Of a stretch of DNA of 64,000 bases, positions 26,760 through 35,580 are shown piece after piece. The stretch is from Rhizobiales bacterium IMCC20636 (GTDB lineage Bacteria; Pseudomonadota; Alphaproteobacteria; Rhizobiales; GCA-2746425). The notes below the pieces were generated by a model. That model searched no databases, was not told the origin of the DNA, and saw only the letters and a program-made list of their open reading frames with translations. Position 1 is the first letter of the stretch. The number at the start of each line of letters is the position of its first letter. The position numbers and the translations under genes are program-made. The DNA is taken from the NCBI GenBank assembly GCA_016865015.1, contig CP018226.1, positions 2,201,001 through 2,265,000 of the forward strand, given 5' to 3'.

Positions 26760-28153
26760 GCAATGCTGCCAATCGAATGGTGGTGTACGTATAGTTGCGC
26801 GATTGCCGCAGAGGCGAGACGGGACATCACCCCGTCGGCCCGGCTGGTCAACACGATTGGAATTCGGGCACCCAGGACGATACCGGCGGCATCCGCACCT
26901 GCGAGATAGATCAGTTGCTTTGCGAGCATGTTCCCCGCTTCAAGATCCGGGACGATCAGGATATCTGCCTGGCCGGCGACCTGGGACTCAATCCCCTTGG
27001 TTTCTGCAGCCGACTTTGACACTGCATTGTCAAATGCCAAGGGGCCGTCGAGCAGTCCGCCAGTGATTTGTCCACGATCCGCCATTTTGCATAGTGCGGC
27101 CGCATCGACTGTCGAGGGTATGTTTGGCGTCACGGTTTCGACTGCGGACAGTATAGCCACTTTGGGCAATTCGATGCCAAGGGCGTGGGCAAGACTGATC
27201 GCATTTTGAACGATATCACTTTTGGTTTTCAAATCTGGATAGATGTTGATGGCGGCATCGCTGATCAATAGTGGTTTGGGGTAGTTTGGAACGTCGAACG
27301 CGAAGATATGGCTCATCCGTCGTTCGGTGCGCAGACCCGTATCCTTGTTTACTACGGGGCCGAGCAATTCATCGGTGTGTATCTTTCCCTTCATCAGCAT
27401 ATCGACCTTGTCTGCACGCGCCAGAGATACGGCCATTTCGGCGGCAGCATGGCTGTGAGGCACATCAACGATTTCAATCCCGTTCAGATCGCGACTGATT
27501 TCGGTGGCTGTTGCTTCGATTTTTGCCTTGGGTCCGACCAGAATGGGAACAATCATCCCCTGGACTCCGGCTTCCAGAGCGCCCTCAAGGGAAAGCGCGT
27601 CGCATGGATGTACGACGGCCGTACGCACAGGTGCCAAGGACGATGTCGCCTTGATGAGTGCATCAAATCGTGCACCGCGTTCATGCAGATGGACCTCTGG
27701 CAGGTTGACACGAGGCCTCCGGACTTTTTCTGTCGGAGCGATCACGAGGGCCTGACCCTCGATGACGGTTTCTCCGCGTTGATTTGTACACAGACAGTCC
27801 AGGGTTACGTGGTGGTGTTTTTCGCTTTTATCCACAACGGTGACCCGAATGGTCACTGTATCGCCCAAGCCCACGGCGTGGCGAAAGCTCAGATTTTGGT
27901 TGAGATAGATTGTTCCGGGGCCGGGAAGCTCTGTTCCCAGAACGGCTGAAATCAAAGCTCCACCCCACATGCCATGGGCAATGATTTTGTGGAACAGATC
28001 TGAACTGGCGTAGTCTGCATCGACATGCGCGGGATTCACATCTCCAGACATGACAGCAAATAATTCAATGTCATCATGTTTCAGCGTTCGTGTCAGCTCT
28101 GCCGTATCGCCGACCTTGATTTCATCAAACGTTCTGTTTTCAATGAACTGCAT
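26756..28153 (-). CDS. Bifunctional MaoC-like enoyl-CoA hydratase / phosphate acetyltransferase
   Basis: This is a 465-residue fusion. Residues 1-145 are a hot-dog MaoC/PhaJ-type domain with the hydratase signature (NPAHVDADYASSDLFHKIIAHGMWGGALISAVLG, catalytic Asp and His visible). Residues 160-465 are a phosphate acetyl/butyryltransferase domain (MLMKGKIHTDELLGPVVNKDTG near 255 and VPDLEAGNMLAKQL near 405). Fusions of this kind are known in proteobacteria. In a PHA operon, the hydratase half could interconvert crotonyl-CoA and (R)-3-hydroxybutyryl-CoA, while the Pta half feeds acetate kinase. The transferase half may prefer acetyl- or butyryl-CoA; the sequence alone does not decide. Confidence 0.92.
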   Translation of the reverse strand: MQFIENRTFDEIKVGDTAELTRTLKHDDIELFAVMSGDVNPAHVDADYASSDLFHKIIAHGMWGGALISAVLGTELPGPGTIYLNQNLSFRHAVGLGDTVTIRVTVVDKSEKHHHVTLDCLCTNQRGETVIEGQALVIAPTEKVRRPRVNLPEVHLHERGARFDALIKATSSLAPVRTAVVHPCDALSLEGALEAGVQGMIVPILVGPKAKIEATATEISRDLNGIEIVDVPHSHAAAEMAVSLARADKVDMLMKGKIHTDELLGPVVNKDTGLRTERRMSHIFAFDVPNYPKPLLISDAAINIYPDLKTKSDIVQNAISLAHALGIELPKVAILSAVETVTPNIPSTVDAAALCKMADRGQITGGLLDGPLAFDNAVSKSAAETKGIESQVAGQADILIVPDLEAGNMLAKQLIYLAGADAAGIVLGARIPIVLTSRADGVMSRLASAAIAQLYVHHHSIGSIA

Positions 28154-28223
28154 GTTTTCCTGTCTCTTTCTCGGACACGCTTCATGATTTTGTCCGCATT
28201 TGATCGCTGAGTTGGTTGGGTTA

Positions 28224-28251
28224 GGTTCCCCGGCGGGCGGGCCGGGGAACC
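28224..28251 (-). terminator. Strong intercistronic hairpin between phaB and maoC/pta
   Basis: GGTTCCCCGGC (28224-28234) pairs perfectly over 11 bases with GCCGGGGAACC (28241-28251) around a 6-base loop. A second hairpin, GCTCCA/TGGAGC (28289-28294 with 28301-28306), lies just after the phaB stop. Neither is followed by a T-run on the minus strand. They may be partial terminators or RNA-stabilising structures that set lower expression of pta-ackA than of the PHA genes. Confidence 0.6.
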
Positions 28252-28312
28252 GACTTCATTGAGCGCAGTTCCGCTTATCTCAAACACTGCTCCATGGGAT
28301 TGGAGCGGCGGC

Positions 28313-29035
28313 TCATGACATGTATTCGCCGCCATTCACATTGATCGTTGCACCCGTGATGAAATCAGCGTCGTCGCCGGCCAGAAATGTAATTGCGCGT
28401 GCAATGTCAGTAGGTTGGCCCAAGCGCCCGACAGGCGTTGCGTTGACGATCTGTTCTATGATGTCATCTGAGACAGCCGCCACCATGTCGGTATCACAGT
28501 AACCGGGCGCGACCGCATTGACGGTGATACCTTTGGCAGCGCTCTCCAGAGCCAATGCCTTGGTAAAGCCGAGGATGCCTGCCTTGGCAGCAGAATAGTT
28601 GGTCTGTCCGAATTGCCCTTTCAGACCATTGATCGAGGACACGTTGATGATGCGTCCAAACAGACGCTTGCGCATTCCGGGTATTACGCAGTGGCTCATG
28701 TTGAAGACGGAACCCAGATTCGTATTGATTACCGCTGTCCATTGCTCAGGTGTCATGTGGTGCAGGGTTGCATCGCGCGTAATGCCAGCATTGTTCACCA
28801 GAATGTCGACCGGCCCCAGATCTTGTTCGATCTGTTTGACGCCGGCTTCACAGGCGGCAAAATCGGCAACGTCCCATTTGTATGTGGCGATCCCCGTTTC
28901 TTTCCTGAACGCCTCTGCGGCCTTGTCATTGCCATGATAGGTGACAGCTACTTTGCATCCAGCGTCGCGTAAAGCGATGGCCGCTGCCCGACCAAGGCCG
29001 CGTGTTCCGCCCGTGACGATTGCTACTCGTGTCAT
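28313..29035 (-). CDS. phaB: Acetoacetyl-CoA reductase
   Basis: This 240-residue short-chain dehydrogenase has the NADP-binding TGGTRGLGRA near residue 8, the NNAGIT motif and the catalytic Ser-Tyr-Lys set with YSAAKAG. The protein matches the PhaB/PhbB group closely (NMSHCVIPGMRKRLFGRIINVSSINGLKGQ region). It reduces acetoacetyl-CoA to (R)-3-hydroxybutyryl-CoA, the monomer for the PHA synthase encoded in the same operon. The GGAG-containing SD overlaps the gap of 30 bases after fabI. PHA formation is a sink for reducing power when oxygen is short. Confidence 0.95.
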   Translation of the reverse strand: MTRVAIVTGGTRGLGRAAAIALRDAGCKVAVTYHGNDKAAEAFRKETGIATYKWDVADFAACEAGVKQIEQDLGPVDILVNNAGITRDATLHHMTPEQWTAVINTNLGSVFNMSHCVIPGMRKRLFGRIINVSSINGLKGQFGQTNYSAAKAGILGFTKALALESAAKGITVNAVAPGYCDTDMVAAVSDDIIEQIVNATPVGRLGQPTDIARAITFLAGDDADFITGATINVNGGEYMS

Positions 29036-29065
29036 AATATTCTCCTTGAATGATGTGGTGTGATG

Positions 29066-29842
29066 TCACGCGCGGATGTGATAGCCGCCATCGACGAAAG
29101 CGACATTCCCCGTCACGTTGCGTGACAGGTCACTGACCAGACCGACCGCCATCTGGCCGACGTCGTCGGTGCTGACGAGCCGTTGTTCGGGCGCGCGCTT
29201 GCGTGCCGCATCAATCAGTTCGTCAAAGTGGTCGATGCCGGATCCGGCGCGTGTTTGCAGAGGACCGGGAGAGATGGCGTTGACCCTGATGTGCTGCGGC
29301 CCAAGCTCGGATGCGAGGTAACGCATCGTGCCTTCGAGCGCAGATTTGACCGGCCCCATGATGTTGTAATGATCGACGACTTTTTCGGCGCCATAGTAAC
29401 TCATCGTCAGAATGCTGCCGCCGTTCTTCATCAACGGTGTTGCCAGTCGCGTCATGCGGATCAGGGAATGAACAGAAATATCCATTGCCTGGGCAAAGCC
29501 TGCCTTCGAACATTCGCTCACTGGTCCGTGCAAGTCGTCCTTGGGGCAGTAGGCAATAGAGTGCAGCATGAAATCGAGCTGACCCCATTCCTTGTCAATA
29601 CGCTCGAAGACGGCTTCCATCTGGCCATCGACTTCCACGTCCATGGGCATGAACAGTGGATTGCCCAGTTTTGCCACAACTGGCTCAACGAATGGCTTTG
29701 ATTTCTCATGGCCATAAGTAATGGCGAGTTCTGCGCCAACTTCGTGGAAGGCCATTGCGCAGCCCGCGGCGATGGAATGTTCGTTCGCTATGCCGACCAC
29801 GAGCCCGCGTTTGCCTTTAAGTAATGTATCCAACATCGTCAT
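29066..29842 (-). CDS. fabI: Enoyl-ACP reductase, FabI family
   Basis: This 258-residue SDR-type enoyl reductase has the FabI hallmark KRGLVVGIANEHSIAAG at the N-terminus and the Tyr-x6-Lys active site in MSYYGAEKVVDHYNIMGPVKSALE. The product should reduce enoyl-ACP or, in this setting, perhaps crotonyl-CoA with NAD(P)H. A GGAG inside the end of phaC serves as its ribosome-binding site, and its ATG follows the phaC stop directly. A FabI copy in a PHA operon is unlikely to be the only housekeeping one. A role in redox balance or in making straight-chain acyl units under low oxygen is an inference. Confidence 0.92.
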   Translation of the reverse strand: MTMLDTLLKGKRGLVVGIANEHSIAAGCAMAFHEVGAELAITYGHEKSKPFVEPVVAKLGNPLFMPMDVEVDGQMEAVFERIDKEWGQLDFMLHSIAYCPKDDLHGPVSECSKAGFAQAMDISVHSLIRMTRLATPLMKNGGSILTMSYYGAEKVVDHYNIMGPVKSALEGTMRYLASELGPQHIRVNAISPGPLQTRAGSGIDHFDELIDAARKRAPEQRLVSTDDVGQMAVGLVSDLSRNVTGNVAFVDGGYHIRA

Positions 29843-31690
29843 TTACTCCTGAAAGACATAGGTACCAGGGGCGTCGCAAAGGGGCGCGTAGCCCTTTGTT
29901 TTTGCACCCATCAACGGTGGTTTGACCGGTTCACCAGATCTTTCCGTCAACCAGTCGACGAGAGCAGGCCACCATGAGCCATCGACGACCTCCGTTTCAG
30001 CCATCCAGCGGTCCGGGTCGACATAGGACGCATCCTTGGTCTTTGTGTGCATCCGGAAATGCCGGCGGGGATGGCCAGGTTCCGAAACAATTCCGGCGTT
30101 ATGTCCACCACTTGTCAGTAGAAAGGTCACGTCAGTATCGGACAGCAGATTGAACTTGTAGACCGAGTGCCAGGGCGCAACGTGATCGCGTTCGGTGCCG
30201 ACCATGAAGACTGGCGCGCGGATATCGGAAACTGCGATGGGACGACCTCCGACGCGGTAGCGCCCTTCGGCCAGATCATTCTTGAGGAACAGGCTCCGCA
30301 GATATTCCGAATGCATTCTGTAAGGCATGCGCGTTGCATCGGCATTCCATGCCATGAGGTCGTTCAACCCGGACCGTTCACCCATCAGATAGTCATGGAT
30401 GACCCGTGACCAGATGAGATCATTTGAACGCAGAAGCTGGAAGGCTCCGGCCATTTGCGTCGTGTCCAGATAGCCTTTCTCCCACATCATGTCTTCGAGA
30501 TATGTCAGCTGGCTTTCATTGATGAACAGCGTCAATTCTCCCGCTTCGGTGAAATCCACCTGCGCTGCGAGAAGCGTCAGGCTCTTCAACCGCGTATCGC
30601 CATCACGTGCCATTGCCGAAGCCGCAATGGACAGCAATGTTCCACCCAGGCAATATCCCAAGGCGTGAATTTTCTGGCCTTTGGTGATTGCATCCACTGC
30701 ATCGATTGTTTCCATGATGCCCATCGACAAATAGTCATCCATTCCAAGATCCCGGTCTTCGGCATCCGGGTTCTTCCAGGAAACCATGAAAACGGTGAAA
30801 CCCTGACCGGTCAGATAGCGGACCAGGGAATTCTTGGTCCCAAGATCAAGGATGTAATATTTCATGATCCAGGCGGGGACGATCAGAATGGGTTCTGGCC
30901 GCACCTTGTCCGTGGTTGGCGCATATTGGATCAGCTCGATCAGATGGTTGCGAAACACGACCTTGCCGGGTGATGTTGCCAGATTGCGTCCAACTTGAAA
31001 TTCTTCAGTTCCAGGTTGCTTTTTGCCGGTGTTTGCCCGCGATGCGTCTTCGATGAAATTCTGCCAACCGCGCACCAGATTCATCCCGCCCTGGTCGACC
31101 GTCTTGGTCAGTACTTCGGGGTTGGTCAGGATGAAGTTCGAGGGAGAAAACACATCGAGAATCTGCCGAACCGCAAATGTCACCACGTTTTCATGCTGGC
31201 TGGTTACACCCTCGACGCCTGTTGTCGCGTTGTGCCACCATTGCTGGTTCAGCAGGAATGACTGGTAAATGGCGTTGAAAGGCCATTTTCGCCATTGTTC
31301 GTTTTTGAACCTCCTGTCCTGGGGGAGTGGTTCAATGCAGGTTTCTGTTGTTTCAGGATGGCTTGCGCAAAGTGCAGCATAGTTGGCAAAACGCGACGAT
31401 TTTTTGAACGCTTTTTCCACCAGTTCAAGCTGTTTTCCGGGCGCGGAAGACAGATGCAATGCCCAATCCGCATAGGCGGCGGCAAGGGCGATTGGAGACA
31501 AGCCTCCGGTAAAGCGTGCCTGAGCCGCTCTCAATCCCTTATCGAGTGCTTGCTCCATGCTGATGTGTGTTTGCGACACGTGATCGGAGGCCTGAACGTA
31601 TGGAGAGGGTACTGGGTGAATGTGAGTGGGGAGTTTAGGATCGTTTTCAGATGACTTTGCGTTGCCATGAAGTGAAGTGATGTTGGTCAT
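29843..31690 (-). CDS. phaC: Class I polyhydroxyalkanoate synthase
   Basis: This 615-residue PHA synthase is of typical class I length. The lipase-like box GYCLGG holds the catalytic Cys, with the Asp and His partners in the C-terminal half (GTERDHVAPWHSVYKF and SGGHNAGIV). An N-terminal PhaC domain (KRRF-like EQWRKWPFNAIYQSFLL) precedes the alpha/beta-hydrolase fold. The start at 31690 begins a plausible N-terminus (MTNITSLHGN); an upstream in-frame start adds 26 basic residues, overlaps the promoter and is less likely. It polymerises 3-hydroxyacyl-CoA at granule surfaces. It is the first gene of the minus-strand operon, with a FixK box centred 71 bases before its ATG. Confidence 0.95.
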   Translation of the reverse strand: MTNITSLHGNAKSSENDPKLPTHIHPVPSPYVQASDHVSQTHISMEQALDKGLRAAQARFTGGLSPIALAAAYADWALHLSSAPGKQLELVEKAFKKSSRFANYAALCASHPETTETCIEPLPQDRRFKNEQWRKWPFNAIYQSFLLNQQWWHNATTGVEGVTSQHENVVTFAVRQILDVFSPSNFILTNPEVLTKTVDQGGMNLVRGWQNFIEDASRANTGKKQPGTEEFQVGRNLATSPGKVVFRNHLIELIQYAPTTDKVRPEPILIVPAWIMKYYILDLGTKNSLVRYLTGQGFTVFMVSWKNPDAEDRDLGMDDYLSMGIMETIDAVDAITKGQKIHALGYCLGGTLLSIAASAMARDGDTRLKSLTLLAAQVDFTEAGELTLFINESQLTYLEDMMWEKGYLDTTQMAGAFQLLRSNDLIWSRVIHDYLMGERSGLNDLMAWNADATRMPYRMHSEYLRSLFLKNDLAEGRYRVGGRPIAVSDIRAPVFMVGTERDHVAPWHSVYKFNLLSDTDVTFLLTSGGHNAGIVSEPGHPRRHFRMHTKTKDASYVDPDRWMAETEVVDGSWWPALVDWLTERSGEPVKPPLMGAKTKGYAPLCDAPGTYVFQE

Positions 31691-31754
31691 CGCCCGAACC
31701 TTTCGATATTTTCGTGATTTCTCGTGATTGATAACTGAACCGGATTTGCGAGGA

Positions 31755-31768
31755 TTGATCTTCGTCAA
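31755..31768. promoter_or_regulatory. FixK/FNR box 4 (TTGAT-CTTC-GTCAA), shared divergent promoter
   Basis: TTGATCTTCGTCAA is a full consensus match placed between phaC (minus strand, ATG at 31690) and the HlyD-type gene (plus strand, ATG at 31867). The single box is centred 71 bases from the phaC start and 105 bases from the hlyD start, so one site could serve both directions. Confidence 0.75.
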
Positions 31769-31866
31769 TCTTCAGGCAGGCGGACTGTTTAAGCAGCATC
31801 AAGATGAAAAGGTTGCGTCGGGATGCGCTTGGTTTCTCAGTTTGGATTAAAGATGGGACTTAGGTC

Positions 31867-32847
31867 ATGAAGAAAAAAATAGTCGCCGCGCTGGTGTTGC
31901 TGGTTGCGATCGGCGTGGGGGGTGCGCTTTGGTGGCAGTCCTTGCAGGGATCGCGCTTGCCTGAGGGTATCAGTATGTCCAACGGCCGTATTGAGGCAGA
32001 ACGCATTGAAGTTGCGACGAAACTGGCCGGACGGGTCTCTGAAGTCCTGATATCCGAAGGGGACTGGGTTGAAGCGGGGCAAGTATTGGCTCACATGGAG
32101 ACCACAGAATTGCAGGCCCAGCTGCATCAGGCTTCGGCAACGGTTCGGCAGGCCCAGCAGCAAGAAGTGCAGGCAAAAGCGGTCTTGCGACAACGGCAAT
32201 CGGAATTGACCACAGCACAGGCCGAGTTTTCGCGTGTTGAACAATTGGCCCAGAAGGAGTTTGCCTCACAGGCAAATCTGGATGCGCAGCGCACTGTCCT
32301 TGAATCGGCCCAAGCCGCCGTTTCAGTAGCTGAGGCCGGGATTCTTTTGGCCGAAGCCACAATTACTGCAGCTGAGGCAGCAGTGGAACGTCTGCAAAGT
32401 CTGATCGACGACGCCAGTCTTGAAGCACCGCGTGCCGGGCGTGTCCAATATGTGCTGGTGCATGCCGGGGAAGTCGCTGCGGCTGGAAGCAGCATCGTCA
32501 CGCTCACCGATCTTACCGACATGTATATGTCGGTGTATTTGCCATCCCGGGATGCGGGACGGTTGGCGATTGGTGCGGAAGCGCGGATCATTCTGGATGC
32601 GATTCCGGACTATGTGATCCCGGCAACTGTCACGTTCGTGGCAAGCACGGCACAATTCACTCCCAGATCGGTCGAAACCGAGGAAGAGCGCGACCAGTTG
32701 ATGTTTCGGGTCAAGCTGACCATCGCGCCAGAATTGCTCACGGCCTATCAGGATCGTGCACGCGCCGGTGTGCCTGGTGTGGGTTACGTTCGCGTGGATG
32801 ATAATGTGGACTGGCCCGAAGAGCTGGTTGTGAGACTTCCACAATGA
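31867..32847 (+). CDS. HlyD-family periplasmic adaptor (YhiI-like)
   Basis: This 326-residue membrane-fusion protein has an N-terminal signal anchor (KKKIVAALVLLVAIGVGGALWW). A lipoyl/barrel-sandwich half (GRVSEVLISEGDWVEAGQVLAHMET) and a long alpha hairpin of Gln/Ala/Glu-rich coiled coil (about residues 80-180) follow. The second lipoyl half (LEAPRAGRVQYVLVHAGEVAAAG) and a beta-barrel domain complete the protein. It should bridge the inner-membrane ABC complex encoded by the next two genes to an outer-membrane channel. The layout yhiI-rbbA-yhhJ is the one known from E. coli. Its end overlaps the next gene by 4 bases. Confidence 0.92.
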   Translation: MKKKIVAALVLLVAIGVGGALWWQSLQGSRLPEGISMSNGRIEAERIEVATKLAGRVSEVLISEGDWVEAGQVLAHMETTELQAQLHQASATVRQAQQQEVQAKAVLRQRQSELTTAQAEFSRVEQLAQKEFASQANLDAQRTVLESAQAAVSVAEAGILLAEATITAAEAAVERLQSLIDDASLEAPRAGRVQYVLVHAGEVAAAGSSIVTLTDLTDMYMSVYLPSRDAGRLAIGAEARIILDAIPDYVIPATVTFVASTAQFTPRSVETEEERDQLMFRVKLTIAPELLTAYQDRARAGVPGVGYVRVDDNVDWPEELVVRLPQ

Positions 32848-35579
32848 ACTTGCCATCGGTTGCGACGCTGTCTGGCGTCACACATAATTATGGGCAGATT
32901 GCCGCGCTGGACGATGTGACGCTGGATATTCCGGCTGGCTGCATGGCAGGTCTGATCGGCCCCGACGGCGTGGGGAAATCGACGCTTCTGGCCTTGGTCT
33001 CCGGGGTGCGGCGTCTTCAGACCGGCGATGTGCATGTGCTGGATGGTGACATTCGCAACCGTGACCATCTGAAGGCCTGCAATCGTCGCATCGCCTATAT
33101 GCCGCAGGGTCTGGGACGTAATCTCTACCCGACTCTGACTGTTTTCGAGAATCTGGATTTCTTCGGGCGGCTCTTCGCACAGCCTGAAGCTGAGCGTCGT
33201 GCACGGATTGCCGATCTGCTGCAGGCGACAGGTCTTGATCCTTTTCCGGATCGTCCGGCAGGCAAATTGTCGGGGGGTATGAAGCAGAAGCTTTCACTTT
33301 GTTCGGCGCTTATTCATGATCCCGATCTTTTGATTCTCGATGAGCCGACGACTGGGGTCGACCCGCTGTCGCGCCAGCAGTTCTGGGATCTTATTGATCG
33401 CATCCGCCAGGAGCGCCCAGCGATGAGCGTGGTCGTTGCGACAGCCTATATGGAAGAGGCTGAACGTTTTGATTGGCTGGCGGCGATATCGGATGGCAAG
33501 GTCATTGCAACAGGAACGCCGTCCGAGATCCGACAGAATGCAGACCAGCCGACGCTGGAAAAAGCCTTCATCGCCATGCTGCCAGAAGCCGCGCGGCGTG
33601 GTCATCGTGAGGTCGTCGTTCCACCAAGGCAGGCGGCAGATGGGCCTCCTGCCATTCAGGCAAAGTCCCTGACGCGTAAATTTGGCGACTTTGTAGCCGT
33701 GGATTCTGTGGATTTCGAGATCGAGCGCGGCGAGATTTTCGGCTTTCTGGGGTCGAACGGGTGCGGCAAGACAACGACGATGAAGATGCTGACCGGTTTG
33801 CTGCCAGCGAGTTCCGGTGAGGCGCTGCTATTCGGTGAAACACTGAATTCAGGTGATATGCAGACGCGCCAACGCGTGGGCTATATGTCGCAATCCTTTT
33901 CGCTCTACAGCGAATTGACTGTGCGACAAAATCTCGATCTGCACGCAGAACTGTACCAAATTCCCGTTGAAAAGCGGAAAAATCGTGTGGCGGAGATGAT
34001 GAGTACGTTCGAGTTGGGACATGTTGCTGATGCGCGGCCCGATGCGTTGCCACTTGGAATACGCCAACGTCTTCAACTTGCTGTGGCGGTGATACATTCG
34101 CCCGAGGTTTTGATTCTGGACGAACCGACATCCGGCGTCGACCCGGTCGCTCGGGATGCGTTTTGGCTCCATTTGATTGGGCTCTCCCGTAACGATGGGG
34201 TGACGATTTTTGTCTCGACCCATTTCATGAATGAAGCGGAAAGATGCGACCGAATTTCTTTGATGCATGCCGCGCGGGTGCTGGCTGTTGGAGCTCCCGC
34301 TGATATCGCGAAGTCAAAAAATACTGAAAGTCTGAACGACGCCTTTGTCGATTATCTGCGTGTGGCCGAGGGGAGCGATGAACCAAATCCGCCGACGACC
34401 GCACCGCCTGTGCCAATGGCATCCGATCAGATGGCTACTGCCGGACGCGGCGGTGGTGGTTTTGCGCGCATGTGGGCATTTGCGCGTCGGGAAACTATGG
34501 AAATTCTGCGTGACCGGTTGCGTTTGACGTTTGCATTCTTGGGTCCGATCATTTTGATGCTGACATTCGGATATGGCATCTCGTTTGATGTGACAGACCT
34601 TCCCTATGCTGTGCTGGATCAGGATCAGAGTGCCGAAAGCCGCACGCTTATGGAAGCTTTCTCCGGTTCGCGCTATTTCGAGGAACGCGAAGCTGCCCTC
34701 AGTGCAACTGAACTTGATGAGCGTCTCAGAAGTGGCGAAATTGCCATCGCTATCGAAATCCCACCTGATTTCGGCCGTTTACTCCAACAGTCGGCACAGC
34801 CCGAAGTGCGTGTCGCTATTGATGCTGCTATGCCTTTTCGCGCCGAGACGACGCGCGGATATCTGCAAGGTCTGGCTCTGTCTTACATGGCGGATCAGAT
34901 TGAACGTACCTATGGCAAGACCATCGACACCAGTGCTGCGAATATAGAGACGCGATTTCGCTACAATCAGGGGTTCAAAAGCGTCTTTGCAATTGTGCCA
35001 TCGGTCATCATGCTGATGCTGGTTCTGATTCCATCAATGATGGCCGCCATGGGAGTGGTGCGGGAAAAGGAAACCGGTTCGATCGCCAATTTTCGGTCCA
35101 CACCGGTTACGCGCACGGAATTCATTCTGGGCAAACAACTACCATACGTCGTCATTGCAATGATCAGTTTCCTGACTTTGCTTGTTGTGGCCTATGGCGT
35201 GTTTGGCGTTCCGGTCAAAGGGTCGATCATGGCTCTTTTCGCGGGGACGCTGTTATACGTATTGGCGACAACCGGATTTGGTGTTTTGGTTTCCACGTTC
35301 ACCAAGACACAAGTCGCAGCAACTTTTGCGGCTGCCATCATCTCTATCATTCCGGCAGTCAATTTCTCTGGCTTACTGGTACCCGTTGCGTCGCTTTCGG
35401 GGGGAGGTCGTTTGATCGGTCTTGGTTTTCCGTCCTCCTGGTATCAACAAATCAGTGTCGGCACATTTACCAAAGATCTTGGGTTTGCCGAGTTGGGGCA
35501 AAACCATCTTGCCTTGGCCGGGTTTGCCCTTCTTTTCATCGCGGCGTCGGTTCTGGCGCTCCGTAAACAGGAAATTTGA
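32844..35579 (+). CDS. rbbA: RbbA-like double-ATPase/permease ABC transporter
   Basis: This 911-residue protein is the same length and layout as E. coli RbbA (YhiH). Residues 5-240 are a first ABC ATPase (Walker A GPDGVGKST, signature LSGGMKQKLSLC). Residues 275-505 are a second (GSNGCGKTT, with the degenerate signature LPLGIRQRLQLAV). Residues 545-911 are an ABC-2 permease with an N-terminal membrane anchor, a large extracytoplasmic domain and about five further membrane segments. RbbA was reported to bind ribosomes in E. coli; the genetic context (HlyD before, YhhJ after) fits an exporter better. The second domain's weak signature suggests one degenerate ATP site. Confidence 0.92.
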   Translation: MNLPSVATLSGVTHNYGQIAALDDVTLDIPAGCMAGLIGPDGVGKSTLLALVSGVRRLQTGDVHVLDGDIRNRDHLKACNRRIAYMPQGLGRNLYPTLTVFENLDFFGRLFAQPEAERRARIADLLQATGLDPFPDRPAGKLSGGMKQKLSLCSALIHDPDLLILDEPTTGVDPLSRQQFWDLIDRIRQERPAMSVVVATAYMEEAERFDWLAAISDGKVIATGTPSEIRQNADQPTLEKAFIAMLPEAARRGHREVVVPPRQAADGPPAIQAKSLTRKFGDFVAVDSVDFEIERGEIFGFLGSNGCGKTTTMKMLTGLLPASSGEALLFGETLNSGDMQTRQRVGYMSQSFSLYSELTVRQNLDLHAELYQIPVEKRKNRVAEMMSTFELGHVADARPDALPLGIRQRLQLAVAVIHSPEVLILDEPTSGVDPVARDAFWLHLIGLSRNDGVTIFVSTHFMNEAERCDRISLMHAARVLAVGAPADIAKSKNTESLNDAFVDYLRVAEGSDEPNPPTTAPPVPMASDQMATAGRGGGGFARMWAFARRETMEILRDRLRLTFAFLGPIILMLTFGYGISFDVTDLPYAVLDQDQSAESRTLMEAFSGSRYFEEREAALSATELDERLRSGEIAIAIEIPPDFGRLLQQSAQPEVRVAIDAAMPFRAETTRGYLQGLALSYMADQIERTYGKTIDTSAANIETRFRYNQGFKSVFAIVPSVIMLMLVLIPSMMAAMGVVREKETGSIANFRSTPVTRTEFILGKQLPYVVIAMISFLTLLVVAYGVFGVPVKGSIMALFAGTLLYVLATTGFGVLVSTFTKTQVAATFAAAIISIIPAVNFSGLLVPVASLSGGGRLIGLGFPSSWYQQISVGTFTKDLGFAELGQNHLALAGFALLFIAASVLALRKQEI

Positions 35580-35580
35580 G

